Of a stretch of 64,000 nt of DNA, positions 44,710-53,087 are shown piece after piece. Position 1 is the stretch's first letter. Each line of letters begins with the position of its first letter. Source of the stretch: NZQO01 sp964639255 (GTDB taxonomy: Bacteria; Bacteroidota; Bacteroidia; Flavobacteriales; Flavobacteriaceae); assembly GCA_964639255.1 (NCBI GenBank), contig CAZXDP010000001.1, positions 91,608 to 155,607 of the forward strand, read 5' to 3'. The notes beneath the pieces were generated by a model. That model was not told the DNA's origin, searched no databases, and saw only the letters and a program-made list of their open reading frames with translations. The translations under genes and the position numbers were made by a program.

Positions 44710-44898
44710 ATGATCGCAGTATATTTACCCCTCGCAATTGGCCCTTGGCAAATCGTACTTATCGTATTGGTAGTGTTGCTTCTTTTCGGCGGAAGAAAAA
44801 TTCCCGAATTGATGCGCGGCCTGGGAAGCGGTATCAAGGAATTTAAGGATGCCTCTAAAGACGACTCTTCCGATTCTAAAATTGAAGACAAGAAATAA
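44710..44898 (+). CDS. tatA: Twin-arginine translocase TatA/E subunit
   Basis: 62 residues from the ATG at 44710. One membrane helix (about 8-25, IGPWQIVLIVLVVLLLFG) is followed by the hinge GGRKIPELMRGLGSGIKEFKDA, the amphipathic helix of TatA, and an acidic tail. TatA oligomers form the pore for folded twin-arginine substrates in the inner membrane. TatC is not in the window. The gene stands alone with its own promoter and a strong terminator. Confidence 0.95.
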   Translation: MIAVYLPLAIGPWQIVLIVLVVLLLFGGRKIPELMRGLGSGIKEFKDASKDDSSDSKIEDKK

Positions 44899-44913
44899 AT
44901 TTCATACTCTGAA

Positions 44914-44956
44914 CCCAATAAAAAAGCCCGCTACAGCAGCGGGCTTTTTTATTGGG
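44914..44956. terminator. Bidirectional intrinsic terminator between tatA and the DUF4837 gene
   Basis: Perfect inverted repeat of 19-base arms (44914-44932 and 44938-44956, GC core AAGCCCGCT / AGCGGGCTT) around a 5-base loop. A6 and T6 runs are built into the arms, so it can stop both tatA (plus) and the convergent lipoprotein gene (minus, stop at 44971). Confidence 0.9.
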
Positions 44957-44970
44957 TCTATAGCGGTTTG

Positions 44971-45945
44971 TTAATCGATTTTCGCCGACTTCAATATCGA
45001 CTCTAGCTCGAATTGCAGATTTCTTTTTTCTTCCGAAGGGGCGTAGGTAAAGCCTTCCAATATCAAATAGCGGTCATTTTCCTCATCTTTTATCGCATAA
45101 TTCACGAAAGGCCCCGCCATATATTGGCCCTGTACCTCCCAAGTGCCCTTAGTCTCGTAGGCGAACTTATCGTCAATCGTTGTTGTGAACAAATAAGGAG
45201 CGTATGCGGCCTCGGTAATAAAGCGGCCGTCATCTTCCACAGGCATATAGCCCCCGCCTATGGAATCGCGCATAGTTATGATATCGCCCACTACATTGGT
45301 GTCTTTCCCTATGGTTCCCAAGGGCACTTCGTATACGATAACGTTGGTGCTACCGCTTTTTAAATCTTTCCGAAACCAATAAAAACTATCGGTTGCGCGC
45401 GCAACCCGATAGGCAGAGGGAATTTCTAAGCGTACGCCCATACGCTCCTTGAGGGAATCCAACTCCAACAACTGAATGCGCGTGCGGCGTTGGCGCTCGG
45501 CAATTTCAGAAGCGGTAAAGGCATCGATAATTTTTTTATGCTGTTGGTTGATGAGTTCAATAACTTCTGCTTCGGTGGGAGCTTTTAAGATTGCCAAGGT
45601 TTGCGGCTTGGCATACTGGTCTTGCACAATGTTGGCCTGTTGTTCTTGGGCTAGGGCTACATACAGCACAAGCCTATATTTACGGGCAAAACCGGCATAG
45701 GCACTTACGGGCATTTGGTTCATTGAGAACATAGGCTCATCTTGGGGAAGCCCATAGGCAGGTGCAGCGAAGTGCTCGCGAATAGCCTCGCCAACCTCAC
45801 CGTTCCACAGATCGTTGTCTACAACTACTTGCAGGGAATTGATATTTCCGACAGATTTTGGAACTAAACTAGGGTCGCGCTTACCATTGCTTTCACAGGA
45901 AATAAGCGATAGTGCCACCAATAGCAGCAAGTAATACGATTTCAT
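44971..45945 (-). CDS. DUF4837 family lipoprotein
   Basis: 324 residues. Lipobox L-I-S-C with the lipid Cys at about 18. The body is soluble and matches the Bacteroidota family DUF4837 in length and in the start of the mature part (VGNINSLQVVVDNDLWNGEVGEAIRE). No function is known. It starts 22 bases after the lytic transglycosylase gene, in the same direction, which hints at a cell-wall setting. Confidence 0.82.
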   Translation of the reverse strand: MKSYYLLLLVALSLISCESNGKRDPSLVPKSVGNINSLQVVVDNDLWNGEVGEAIREHFAAPAYGLPQDEPMFSMNQMPVSAYAGFARKYRLVLYVALAQEQQANIVQDQYAKPQTLAILKAPTEAEVIELINQQHKKIIDAFTASEIAERQRRTRIQLLELDSLKERMGVRLEIPSAYRVARATDSFYWFRKDLKSGSTNVIVYEVPLGTIGKDTNVVGDIITMRDSIGGGYMPVEDDGRFITEAAYAPYLFTTTIDDKFAYETKGTWEVQGQYMAGPFVNYAIKDEENDRYLILEGFTYAPSEEKRNLQFELESILKSAKID

Positions 45946-45967
45946 AGGTATTTCTTTTAGTACGGAA

Positions 45968-47530
45968 CTAGCCCTTGGAAATTTTAAGCTTCATTCCCGG
46001 TTTTAAAGTGGTACCACTAATATCGTTCCATTTTTTAATATGCTGCACGGTAACCCCCGGAAATTTTTGGGAAATGCTCCAAAGCGAATCGCCAGACTTC
46101 ACCGTATAGGTTTGTGGAGCCTCTGAAGAGTCGTTGGAAGCGGCAGCTGTGGCCTGCCCTCCGCCAGGGTTTCTTGGATAGATGGTAAGACGCTGCCCCA
46201 CACGGATGTTGTTACTCCTTAAGCCGTTCCAGCGCTTTAACTGGCTCACCCCAACTCCATAGCGCGAGGCGATTTTCCCTAGGTAATCGCCCTTGCGCAC
46301 GCGATAACGAATTTTTTCTGGCTGTTCGAACAGTTCAGGAAGCGGCTTTTCCTTTTTGTCAAATTCTTCTTGGGCATAAGCGTACACGGCCTCTTCATGG
46401 GTTACGAATTTTCCTATTCCATCCAATGGAAGGCGCAATACGTATTTTTCATCTTCAATTACCGGAATGATGCCCAATTTATAGGAGGGATTAAGAAATT
46501 CCAGCTCCGCCAGCTCGATATTGGTGACTTCAGCCACGTGGGACAGTGATATTTGTTTCTTTACGTGCAAGGTATCAGTAGCGATGTAGGGGAACTTGGG
46601 GCCCTCGCTCTTAAACCCGTGCTCTTCGGCATATTCAAAAATATACATAGTTGCCAAAAAGGCAGGCACGTACCCAGCGGTCTCGCGCGGCAAAAAGCTG
46701 CGAATATTCCAGTAATTTTTCTGTCCCCCACTTCTTCGTATGGCTTTGCTCACATTGCCCGGTCCAGAATTGTAGGCGGCTAAGGCCAAATCCCAATCGC
46801 CAAGGCTGTTATAAAGACTTTTAAGGTATTTGCAAGCTGCTTCAGTAGCCATAATGGGGTCAGACCGCTCATCGACGTAACTGTTAACATCTAGGCCAAA
46901 CATTTTTCCAGTACTGAACATAAACTGCCACAATCCAGTAGCCCCCACCCGGGATTTTGCGGTAGGATCTAGGGCCGATTCCACGATGGCCAGGTATTTC
47001 ATCTCTAGCGGAAGTCCGTGTCGATCCAACTCCTCCTCGAACATAGGGAAATAATAATCGCTTAGCGCCATAAGCCGCGAAAGCGTTTTCCGGCGATTTT
47101 TTAAATATCCCTTGATAACGCTTTCAAGGGAAGGATTGTATTCTACATTGAAAGGCGTGCGCGCATTTAGCTTTTCAAGACGTTCCTTTAGCACTTCTGT
47201 AGGCAGCTCGGTATATTCTACGGGCTCGTATGTTTCGTTGGTAATGGAGCCGTACATTTCCTCAAAACGGTCGCTGTTGTAGAGTTCCTGAAGCCAGAGG
47301 CTGTCTACAAGCCGCGCTTCGGCCAGATCTTCCAACATAAAAACCATGGTATCCTTAACCGAAGTTGCCACCACAGTTTTAGGCAGATCTCCAGATACGG
47401 TTTGCACCATAATGGAGTCTATCACCTTTAGCTTCTTCTTTTGAAGGGAATCCTTCTTGACGGGCTGGACCTGGGAAAAGGCAATTCCCGAAAATAGCAG
47501 CACCAATAGGGATAAATTCGATAGCTTCAT
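45968..47530 (-). CDS. mltD: MltD-type lytic transglycosylase with two LysM domains
   Basis: 520 residues. Signal peptide (1-19), a helical N-terminal region, then an SLT domain (about 155-300) with the catalytic glutamate in AIVESALDPTAKS, followed by GATGLWQFM and LALAAYNSGPGNVSKAI. Two LysM repeats close the protein (about 410-455, YRVRKGDYLGKIASRYG, and 475-520, YTVKSGDSLWSISQKF). It cleaves glycan strands to 1,6-anhydromuropeptides in the periplasm, held on peptidoglycan by LysM. No lipobox is seen, unlike E. coli MltD. Confidence 0.94.
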   Translation of the reverse strand: MKLSNLSLLVLLFSGIAFSQVQPVKKDSLQKKKLKVIDSIMVQTVSGDLPKTVVATSVKDTMVFMLEDLAEARLVDSLWLQELYNSDRFEEMYGSITNETYEPVEYTELPTEVLKERLEKLNARTPFNVEYNPSLESVIKGYLKNRRKTLSRLMALSDYYFPMFEEELDRHGLPLEMKYLAIVESALDPTAKSRVGATGLWQFMFSTGKMFGLDVNSYVDERSDPIMATEAACKYLKSLYNSLGDWDLALAAYNSGPGNVSKAIRRSGGQKNYWNIRSFLPRETAGYVPAFLATMYIFEYAEEHGFKSEGPKFPYIATDTLHVKKQISLSHVAEVTNIELAELEFLNPSYKLGIIPVIEDEKYVLRLPLDGIGKFVTHEEAVYAYAQEEFDKKEKPLPELFEQPEKIRYRVRKGDYLGKIASRYGVGVSQLKRWNGLRSNNIRVGQRLTIYPRNPGGGQATAAASNDSSEAPQTYTVKSGDSLWSISQKFPGVTVQHIKKWNDISGTTLKPGMKLKISKG

Positions 47531-47635
47531 AGTGTCTGTAACGTTGGGAATGTGATTTAATTTTGCTAAAAATAGGAAATTGGAAGCTACAACGCAACAA
47601 ATTTGTGCTATTTTTCTGACTTTTAGTGGTTTATC

Positions 47636-48823
47636 CTATTCCTGTATGGCTTTTATACCCGGTAAGGTTCTTCCTTCAAGCATTTCGAGCATGGCTCCGC
47701 CACCAGTTGAAACATAGCTTACCTTATTGGAAAGGTTGAACTGCTTAACCGCCGCGACCGAATCGCCCCCACCCACTAACGAAAAGGCTCCTTCGCGCGT
47801 CGCCTTGGCAATGGCGTTACCCAGAGAAATAGTTCCTTTCGCAAAAGGCTCCATCTCGAAAACGCCCACGGGGCCATTCCATAAAATCGTTTTAGACGCT
47901 AGCACAACACTGGCAAATTGCTCATTGGTCTTGGGGCCTACGTCTAGCCCCATCCAACCTTCGGGGATGGCATCGGCATCGTCAATTTCAGTACTGGCGA
48001 ATTCGGAAAAACTATTGGCCGCGATCACATCTACGGGAAGATGCACCTGTACGTCCTTCTCCTTAGCCTTCTTCAGTATTTCTAAGGAAAGTTCAAGCTT
48101 ATCCTCTTCTACCAAAGAACTGCCAACGTTTCCACCTTGCGCCTTAATAAAGGTAAAGGCCATTCCGCCGCCTATGATTAAATGGTCGATTTTATCTAAA
48201 ATATTCTCGATCACCGTTATTTTTGACGATACCTTCGCGCCACCAATAATGGCAACGACAGGTTTCTCACTGCTTTCCAATACTTTGTTGACATTCTCTA
48301 TTTCCGAAGCCAGCAAGTTCCCGAAACATTTATTTTCTGGGAAAAACTCTGTAATCACCGCCGTAGAGGCGTGTGCGCGGTGGGCGGTTCCAAAAGCATC
48401 GTTTACATAGATATCGCCCAGCTGCGAAAGCTGCTTTGCGAATTCACGATCCCCCTTGGTTTCTTCCTCGTAGTACCGCAGGTTCTCCAATAGTAGAATT
48501 TCACCAGATTGCAACGATTGCACTGCTTTCTCTGCCACTTCGCCTACACAGTCCTCTACAAACCGTACCGAAACGCCAAGCACCTCGCTCGCCTTAGAAA
48601 CAATATGTTTTAGCGAAAATTCGTGTTCTTTGTTTTTGGGCCGCCCCAAATGGGACATCAACACGCAGCTGCCCCCGTCTTCCAATATCTTTATAATAGT
48701 GGGCTTGGCCGCCTCTATTCTCGTCGTATCGGTAACTTCGTGCCCATCGTTTAAGGGCACGTTGAAATCTACCCGAATAAGGGCCTTTTTTCCGCTGAAA
48801 TCGAAATCGTTTATTGTTTTCAT
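47636..48823 (-). CDS. pgk: Phosphoglycerate kinase
   Basis: 395 residues, the usual length. N-terminal RVDFNVPL and SHLGRPK bind 3-phosphoglycerate, and the C-domain GGGDSVAAV holds the nucleotide. It makes ATP from 1,3-bisphosphoglycerate in glycolysis. It is monocistronic by appearance, divergent from holB, with a promoter about 20 bases upstream. Confidence 0.98.
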   Translation of the reverse strand: MKTINDFDFSGKKALIRVDFNVPLNDGHEVTDTTRIEAAKPTIIKILEDGGSCVLMSHLGRPKNKEHEFSLKHIVSKASEVLGVSVRFVEDCVGEVAEKAVQSLQSGEILLLENLRYYEEETKGDREFAKQLSQLGDIYVNDAFGTAHRAHASTAVITEFFPENKCFGNLLASEIENVNKVLESSEKPVVAIIGGAKVSSKITVIENILDKIDHLIIGGGMAFTFIKAQGGNVGSSLVEEDKLELSLEILKKAKEKDVQVHLPVDVIAANSFSEFASTEIDDADAIPEGWMGLDVGPKTNEQFASVVLASKTILWNGPVGVFEMEPFAKGTISLGNAIAKATREGAFSLVGGGDSVAAVKQFNLSNKVSYVSTGGGAMLEMLEGRTLPGIKAIQE

Positions 48824-48841
48824 GAAATGGCGTTAAAGCTG

Positions 48842-48867
48842 CAAATATACGGGTTTTCGGTACGCAA
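48842..48867 (-). promoter_or_regulatory. Promoter for pgk
   Basis: On the minus strand TTG (48865-48867), 15 bases, TATATTTG (48842-48849). The -7 element matches TAnnTTTG well, though the spacing is slightly short. The start would be about 13 bases before the pgk ATG. Confidence 0.5.
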
Positions 48868-48887
48868 TCTCAGAATGAAAAAAAGTG

Positions 48888-48895
48888 TAGTTTTG
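48888..48895 (+). promoter_or_regulatory. Candidate -7 element giving a leaderless holB transcript
   Basis: TAGTTTTG matches TAnnTTTG and ends three bases before the holB ATG at 48899. If used, the mRNA would start at or next to the first codon. No TTG stands at the -33 position. Confidence 0.35.
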
Positions 48896-48898
48896 CGT

Positions 48899-50050
48899 AT
48901 GGATTTTTCTGAAGTTATTGGGCACTCCCATCTTAAAAATCATTTGGAAACGACGGCGAAGCACAAGCGCGTGCCCCACGCCCAATTGTTTGTGGGCCGG
49001 GCAGGCTCCGGAATTCTACCTATGGCCATTGCCTATGCAAAGACGCTGCTGTGCGAAGGACATCCCGAAGGCAGCGAGGCAGCGCAGCGTTGCGCCCAAA
49101 AGGTGGCGAAGCTATCGCATCCCGACTTACACTTCGTATTTCCCGTAAACAAGCGGAATAGCAACCACAAATATCCTATTTCGAAGGATTTTTCGGAAGA
49201 ATGGCGCGCCTTCGTCCAGAAACAGCCCTACGGATCGGTGTTCGATTGGCTACAGTCGCTCGGATTAGAGAACAAGCAAGGCAACATCAGTGTTCACGAG
49301 GCCCAAGATATCGTAAAATCGTTGGCGTTAAAATCATTTGAGGGCGGCTATAAGGTGATGATTATATGGATGGCCGATAAAATGAATACTGAATGCGCCA
49401 ACAAAGTGTTGAAAATTATCGAGGAACCGCCCCAAAAAACCGTTTTGTTATTGCTTACTGAAGACGAGGAACAGCTATTGGGCACCATACGTTCGCGTTG
49501 CCAAACACTTCGGTTTCCATTATTGCCCGAGGCAGATATTGCCGAGGCTCTTATCCTACACCAGCAAGTAGATCAAAAAATGGCCTACAGCATAAGTCGA
49601 AAGGCACAGGGTGACTTTGCGAAAGCATTGCAATTGCTGAATCAAAACGCGGAAGAACAACTTTTTGAACAGTGGTTTGTCGATTGGGTGCGTACCGCCT
49701 ATACTGCAAGAGGCAAAAAAAAAGCGATCAATTCGCTGATTCAATGGGGCGAATCTATGGCGGGCCAAGGGCGCGAGACACAAAAAGCCTTTTTGGGATA
49801 CTGCCTGGAAATGTTCCGTCAGGGAATGTTGGCTAACTACCAAGCAAAACCGCTCGTTTACTTCGAGGCTAGTGCAACATCATTTTCCATAGAAAGTTTC
49901 GCACCATTTGTACACGGTAGAAATATTATACCTATCACGAAATCTTTGGAGGAAGCCTATTATCATATAGAACGAAATGCCAATGGTAAATTGGTATTTA
50001 TCGATTTATCCATTCAACTCACACGATTGATACACGCCTTAGAAGTATAG
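48899..50050 (+). CDS. holB: DNA polymerase III delta-prime subunit
   Basis: 383 residues from the ATG at 48899 (MDFSEVIGHSHLKNHL, the standard opening); an upstream frame from 48827 overlaps the pgk promoter and is not credible. It belongs to the AAA+ clamp-loader family. The P-loop position reads GRAGSGILPMA, lacking the lysine, as expected for delta-prime, which binds no ATP. The SRC motif (GTIRSRCQTLRF, about 198-209) that gives the arginine finger is kept. It is the fixed part of the clamp loader opening the beta ring. Confidence 0.92.
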   Translation: MDFSEVIGHSHLKNHLETTAKHKRVPHAQLFVGRAGSGILPMAIAYAKTLLCEGHPEGSEAAQRCAQKVAKLSHPDLHFVFPVNKRNSNHKYPISKDFSEEWRAFVQKQPYGSVFDWLQSLGLENKQGNISVHEAQDIVKSLALKSFEGGYKVMIIWMADKMNTECANKVLKIIEEPPQKTVLLLLTEDEEQLLGTIRSRCQTLRFPLLPEADIAEALILHQQVDQKMAYSISRKAQGDFAKALQLLNQNAEEQLFEQWFVDWVRTAYTARGKKKAINSLIQWGESMAGQGRETQKAFLGYCLEMFRQGMLANYQAKPLVYFEASATSFSIESFAPFVHGRNIIPITKSLEEAYYHIERNANGKLVFIDLSIQLTRLIHALEV

Positions 50051-50194
50051 TATTTTACGATACTATGGTATATTTTTATAGGCTTTTATTATAGTGAATA
50101 GGCCTTTTTAAGCGGGTTTAAGCGGGTGTTATCAATTCTTCGGCCCTTGGCCCTATTTCGCGTATAAAACCCGCTGAAACACTCCTTAAAACGG
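50051..50194. repeat. Intergenic repeats between holB and the methyltransferase gene
   Basis: The 144-base spacer between two convergent genes holds a hairpin across the holB stop (ATAGTAT / ATACTAT, 50047-50066), a tandem 10-mer TTTAAGCGGG twice (50107-50126) and an inverted copy AAAACCCGCT (50166-50175). Together they could form a long stem with a loop of about 47 bases. No T tract follows in either direction. Confidence 0.5.
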
Positions 50195-51043
50195 CTAATT
50201 CTTCTTATTCAATATATAAATTAGGGAAGAATATTCGCCAGTATGCCAAGCGGCAATGTTTGACCATAATCCTACAAAGAATGCGGAAATAATAGAAAGC
50301 CGATTCTTTTTATATCTTTCAGAAAGCAGACTTACATAAAACGAATCGAACACCATGGGTTTGGTTGCGATTAGCTCAAAATCTGAAAAGAGCAATGGAA
50401 TGCTTTCTTGGGAAAAATGCCATAGATGTCTGGGCACATCGTAACCGGCCCAATAATTTTTATAATACTTAGCATCGAGAGATTTAAAGTTGGGTACGGC
50501 AATAATCGCAAAGCCCTCATCCGCTACCAAGGAAGTAATTTTTTGCACGGTTTGTTCTATATTGGGCATATGTTCGAGAACGTGCCATAAGGTAACAATA
50601 TCGAATTGTATCGCATCAATAGCGTCCAAACTGGCAAAACAATCTAGTCCTTTTTGTTTGGCCAAAGACCGGGCCTTCTCATTGGGTTCTACCCCTACAC
50701 CTTCCCACCCATCGTTTAGCGCGGCTTCTAAAAAAGCGCCTGTACCGGCACCAATATCTAGCAATTTGCCTTTCTTCGGCTTTTGGGAAGCGAGCAGCGA
50801 AACCTTCCTACGTATCGAATATTTCTTTACAGATTGGTATAAAAAGTGAAACCAGCCTTTTTTTGCATCCGTATGTGAAACATATTTTTCACTTTCGTAA
50901 TATCGCGGAAGGTCGCCAGGAGATGGCTTCGGATAGGTCTCTAGAAGTTTATAATCGGAGCGGTATCTGAGTTCAAAATCCTCTTGGGTAACTAAATAAT
51001 CTTTCGTCTTTGAGGGAAATAAATTCTCGGGCTGATCCTTCAT
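50195..51043 (-). CDS. SAM-dependent class I methyltransferase (Methyltransf_23 type)
   Basis: 282 residues. The cofactor motif LLDIGAGTGAFLEAALNDG (about 95-113) and the later VTLWHVLEHMPNIEQTVQKI (about 150) mark a Rossmann-fold methyltransferase. The N-terminus opens with the CxxC-free pattern TQEDFELRYRSDYKLLETYP common in sugar- or lipid-type members. The substrate is unknown. It lies 38 bases downstream of mnmG, with a parS-like site in the spacer. Confidence 0.85.
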   Translation of the reverse strand: MKDQPENLFPSKTKDYLVTQEDFELRYRSDYKLLETYPKPSPGDLPRYYESEKYVSHTDAKKGWFHFLYQSVKKYSIRRKVSLLASQKPKKGKLLDIGAGTGAFLEAALNDGWEGVGVEPNEKARSLAKQKGLDCFASLDAIDAIQFDIVTLWHVLEHMPNIEQTVQKITSLVADEGFAIIAVPNFKSLDAKYYKNYWAGYDVPRHLWHFSQESIPLLFSDFELIATKPMVFDSFYVSLLSERYKKNRLSIISAFFVGLWSNIAAWHTGEYSSLIYILNKKN

Positions 51044-51060
51044 ATAAAAAATTCATTCAA

Positions 51061-51076
51061 TGTTCCACGTGAAACA
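51061..51076. other. parS-like ParB-binding site, downstream of mnmG
   Basis: TGTTCCACGTGAAACA matches the bacterial parS consensus TGTTNCACGTGAAACA at every fixed base. It lies in the 38-base spacer between mnmG and the methyltransferase gene. parS sites bind ParB for chromosome segregation, and gidA/mnmG is a classic neighbour of parAB and the origin in many bacteria. parA and parB are not in the window. Confidence 0.8.
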
Positions 51077-51081
51077 ACGCG

Positions 51082-52953
51082 CTAACGCCCCATATACACT
51101 AACAGTACGGAAATATCGTTTGGAGAAACACCGCTAATTCGTGACGCCTGCGAAACAGTAGCGGGCTGTATGGCGCTCAGTTTTTCCTTTGCTTCAAACG
51201 AGAGCGATTTTAAACGTGAATAGTCAAAGTTAACTGGGATCTTTATTCCTTCTAATCTATTCAATTTATCAGCATTCGCTTTTTCCTTCTCTATATACCC
51301 TGAATATTTCACCTGAATCTCGGCCTGTTGAAGGACTTCAGAATTTAAGTTGTTCTCTTGAATGTACTCCTCTACCGCTTCGATTTTCCGCATATCGGCT
51401 AATGCGATTTCAGGTCGGGAGAACAGTTTAAACATTTTATCGCTCTGGGAAATCTCAGCAGAATGGTTTTCTTTTAAAATAGGATTCATAATTTCCGGCG
51501 AGACACTTGTTTCCTTGAAAAAAGACACGAATGCTTGCGCGTCTTCCTTCTTCCTTTCCATGGCACGCATACGCTCTTCACTGGCCAAACCGATACCGTA
51601 TCCCAATGGGGTAAGCCTAAAATCGGCGTTGTCTTGGCGAAGCAACGTTCGGTATTCCGCGCGAGAGGTAAACATACGGTAGGGCTCCTCGGTGCCCTTG
51701 GTGATGAGATCATCGATAAGCACCCCGATATATGCCTCACTCCGCTTTAAGATAAACGCTTCGCGCTCCTGTACCATTAAACTTGCGTTGATCCCTGCCA
51801 TAAGACCTTGAGAGGCGGCCTCTTCGTAACCGGTCGTTCCGTTTATTTGCCCGGCAAAATATAGGCCCTCCACCAATTTGGTCTCCAAAGTATGCCGTAA
51901 TTGTGTAGGTGGAAAATAATCGTATTCAATTGCATATCCAGGCCGGAAGAATTTCACATTCTCAAAACCTGCGACCTGTCTTAGGGCACGAAACTGCACA
52001 TCTTCAGGTAAGGACGTTGAAAAACCATTTACATAATATTCTACAGTGTCCCAGCCTTCTGGTTCAACGAATAATTGGTGGCGGTCTTTATCGGCAAATC
52101 GATTGATTTTATCTTCGATGGACGGACAATATCGGGGCCCGATGCTCTGAATGGCACCATTGAACATAGGGGAACGATCAAATCCTTCACGTAGCAGTTC
52201 GTGTACCTCAGAACTCGTATAAGTCATATGACAAGACCGTTGCTTCTTAAGTGGGGTCGTAGCATTTGAATACGAGAATTTCTGCGGATTTTCATCTCCT
52301 GGCTGTTCGACCATTTTAGAAAAATCCAACGACCTTCCGTCAACGCGAGGCGGCGTTCCGGTTTTCATCCTCCCGGCCTCAAAACCAAGATCTACTAGGT
52401 CTTTCGTAATGCCTACAGAGGCGCTTTCTCCAGCACGACCACCGCCAAATTGCTTATCACCTATGTGGATGAGCCCATTGAGAAATGTACCATTGGTCAA
52501 CACTACAGTCTTGGCTTTAATTTGTAATCCCAGAGACGTTCTAACCCCCACCACCTTATCGTTTTCAACAACAATCCCAGAAACCATTTCCTGATAGAAA
52601 TCCAAATTGGGTGTTTGCTCTAACATAAGCCGCCACATTTCAGAAAATCGCATGCGGTCGCTCTGTACCCGTGGGCTCCACATGGCAGGCCCTTTAGACA
52701 TATTTAGCATTTTGAACTGTATAGCGGTCTTGTCACTAACTATACCGCTATAACCACCCAATGCATCTATTTCCCGAACAATTTGCCCCTTCGCGATACC
52801 TCCCATAGCAGGGTTGCAAGACATCTGTCCGATATTCTGCAAATTCATAGTCACCAAAAGGGTTTTTGACCCCATATTGGCAGCGGCCGCGGCGGCTTCA
52901 GAACCGGCGTGTCCCGCGCCTACAACAATTACATCATATTCCTTTTCAAACAT
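51082..52953 (-). CDS. mnmG: tRNA uridine-5-carboxymethylaminomethyl modification enzyme MnmG (GidA)
   Basis: 623 residues from the ATG at 52953, the normal length; the longer frame from 53064 would translate through the parS-like site and is rejected. The FAD site VVGAGHAGSEAAAAAANMG, GGIAKGQIVREIDALGG and the C-terminal helical domain are all typical. With MnmE it modifies U34 of certain tRNAs. Two ParB-type 16-mers flank the gene. A TAnnTTTG promoter lies 72 bases upstream. Confidence 0.97.
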   Translation of the reverse strand: MFEKEYDVIVVGAGHAGSEAAAAAANMGSKTLLVTMNLQNIGQMSCNPAMGGIAKGQIVREIDALGGYSGIVSDKTAIQFKMLNMSKGPAMWSPRVQSDRMRFSEMWRLMLEQTPNLDFYQEMVSGIVVENDKVVGVRTSLGLQIKAKTVVLTNGTFLNGLIHIGDKQFGGGRAGESASVGITKDLVDLGFEAGRMKTGTPPRVDGRSLDFSKMVEQPGDENPQKFSYSNATTPLKKQRSCHMTYTSSEVHELLREGFDRSPMFNGAIQSIGPRYCPSIEDKINRFADKDRHQLFVEPEGWDTVEYYVNGFSTSLPEDVQFRALRQVAGFENVKFFRPGYAIEYDYFPPTQLRHTLETKLVEGLYFAGQINGTTGYEEAASQGLMAGINASLMVQEREAFILKRSEAYIGVLIDDLITKGTEEPYRMFTSRAEYRTLLRQDNADFRLTPLGYGIGLASEERMRAMERKKEDAQAFVSFFKETSVSPEIMNPILKENHSAEISQSDKMFKLFSRPEIALADMRKIEAVEEYIQENNLNSEVLQQAEIQVKYSGYIEKEKANADKLNRLEGIKIPVNFDYSRLKSLSFEAKEKLSAIQPATVSQASRISGVSPNDISVLLVYMGR

Positions 52954-52974
52954 AGTGTCCTCTAATATCTGAAA

Positions 52975-52990
52975 TGTTCCACGTGGAACA
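52975..52990. other. parS-like palindrome upstream of mnmG
   Basis: TGTTCCACGTGGAACA is a perfect 16-base palindrome that differs from the site at 51061 in one base (G for A in the right arm). It lies in the mnmG leader, between promoter and start codon. ParB-type sites in Bacteroidota tolerate such symmetric variants, so it could be a second parS. It could also be an operator of another factor. Confidence 0.7.
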
Positions 52991-53024
52991 TTACTATAAA
53001 TGAATTCATTCTGGTTTTGGCGCG

Positions 53025-53032
53025 CAAAGATA
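53025..53032 (-). promoter_or_regulatory. Candidate promoter -7 element for mnmG
   Basis: TATCTTTG on the minus strand matches TAnnTTTG, placing the start site near 53018 and a leader of about 65 bases that contains the parS-like palindrome and the smaller palindrome ATGAATTCAT. No -33 TTG is seen. Confidence 0.45.
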
Positions 53033-53087
53033 TCTAAATATCTCGAAATGCACGAAATAAACACCTTAATTGCTGATTTATAGTTAT

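Noticed and set aside
52954..53064. Longer N-terminus of MnmG
   Set aside because: It would be translated through the parS-like palindrome, and the family starts at the ATG at 52953, giving the standard length.
50051..53087. A replication origin near mnmG
   Set aside because: No cluster of DnaA boxes (TTATNCACA), no dnaA, dnaN, parA or parB gene and no AT-rich unwinding element are visible. Only proximity to the origin is suggested.
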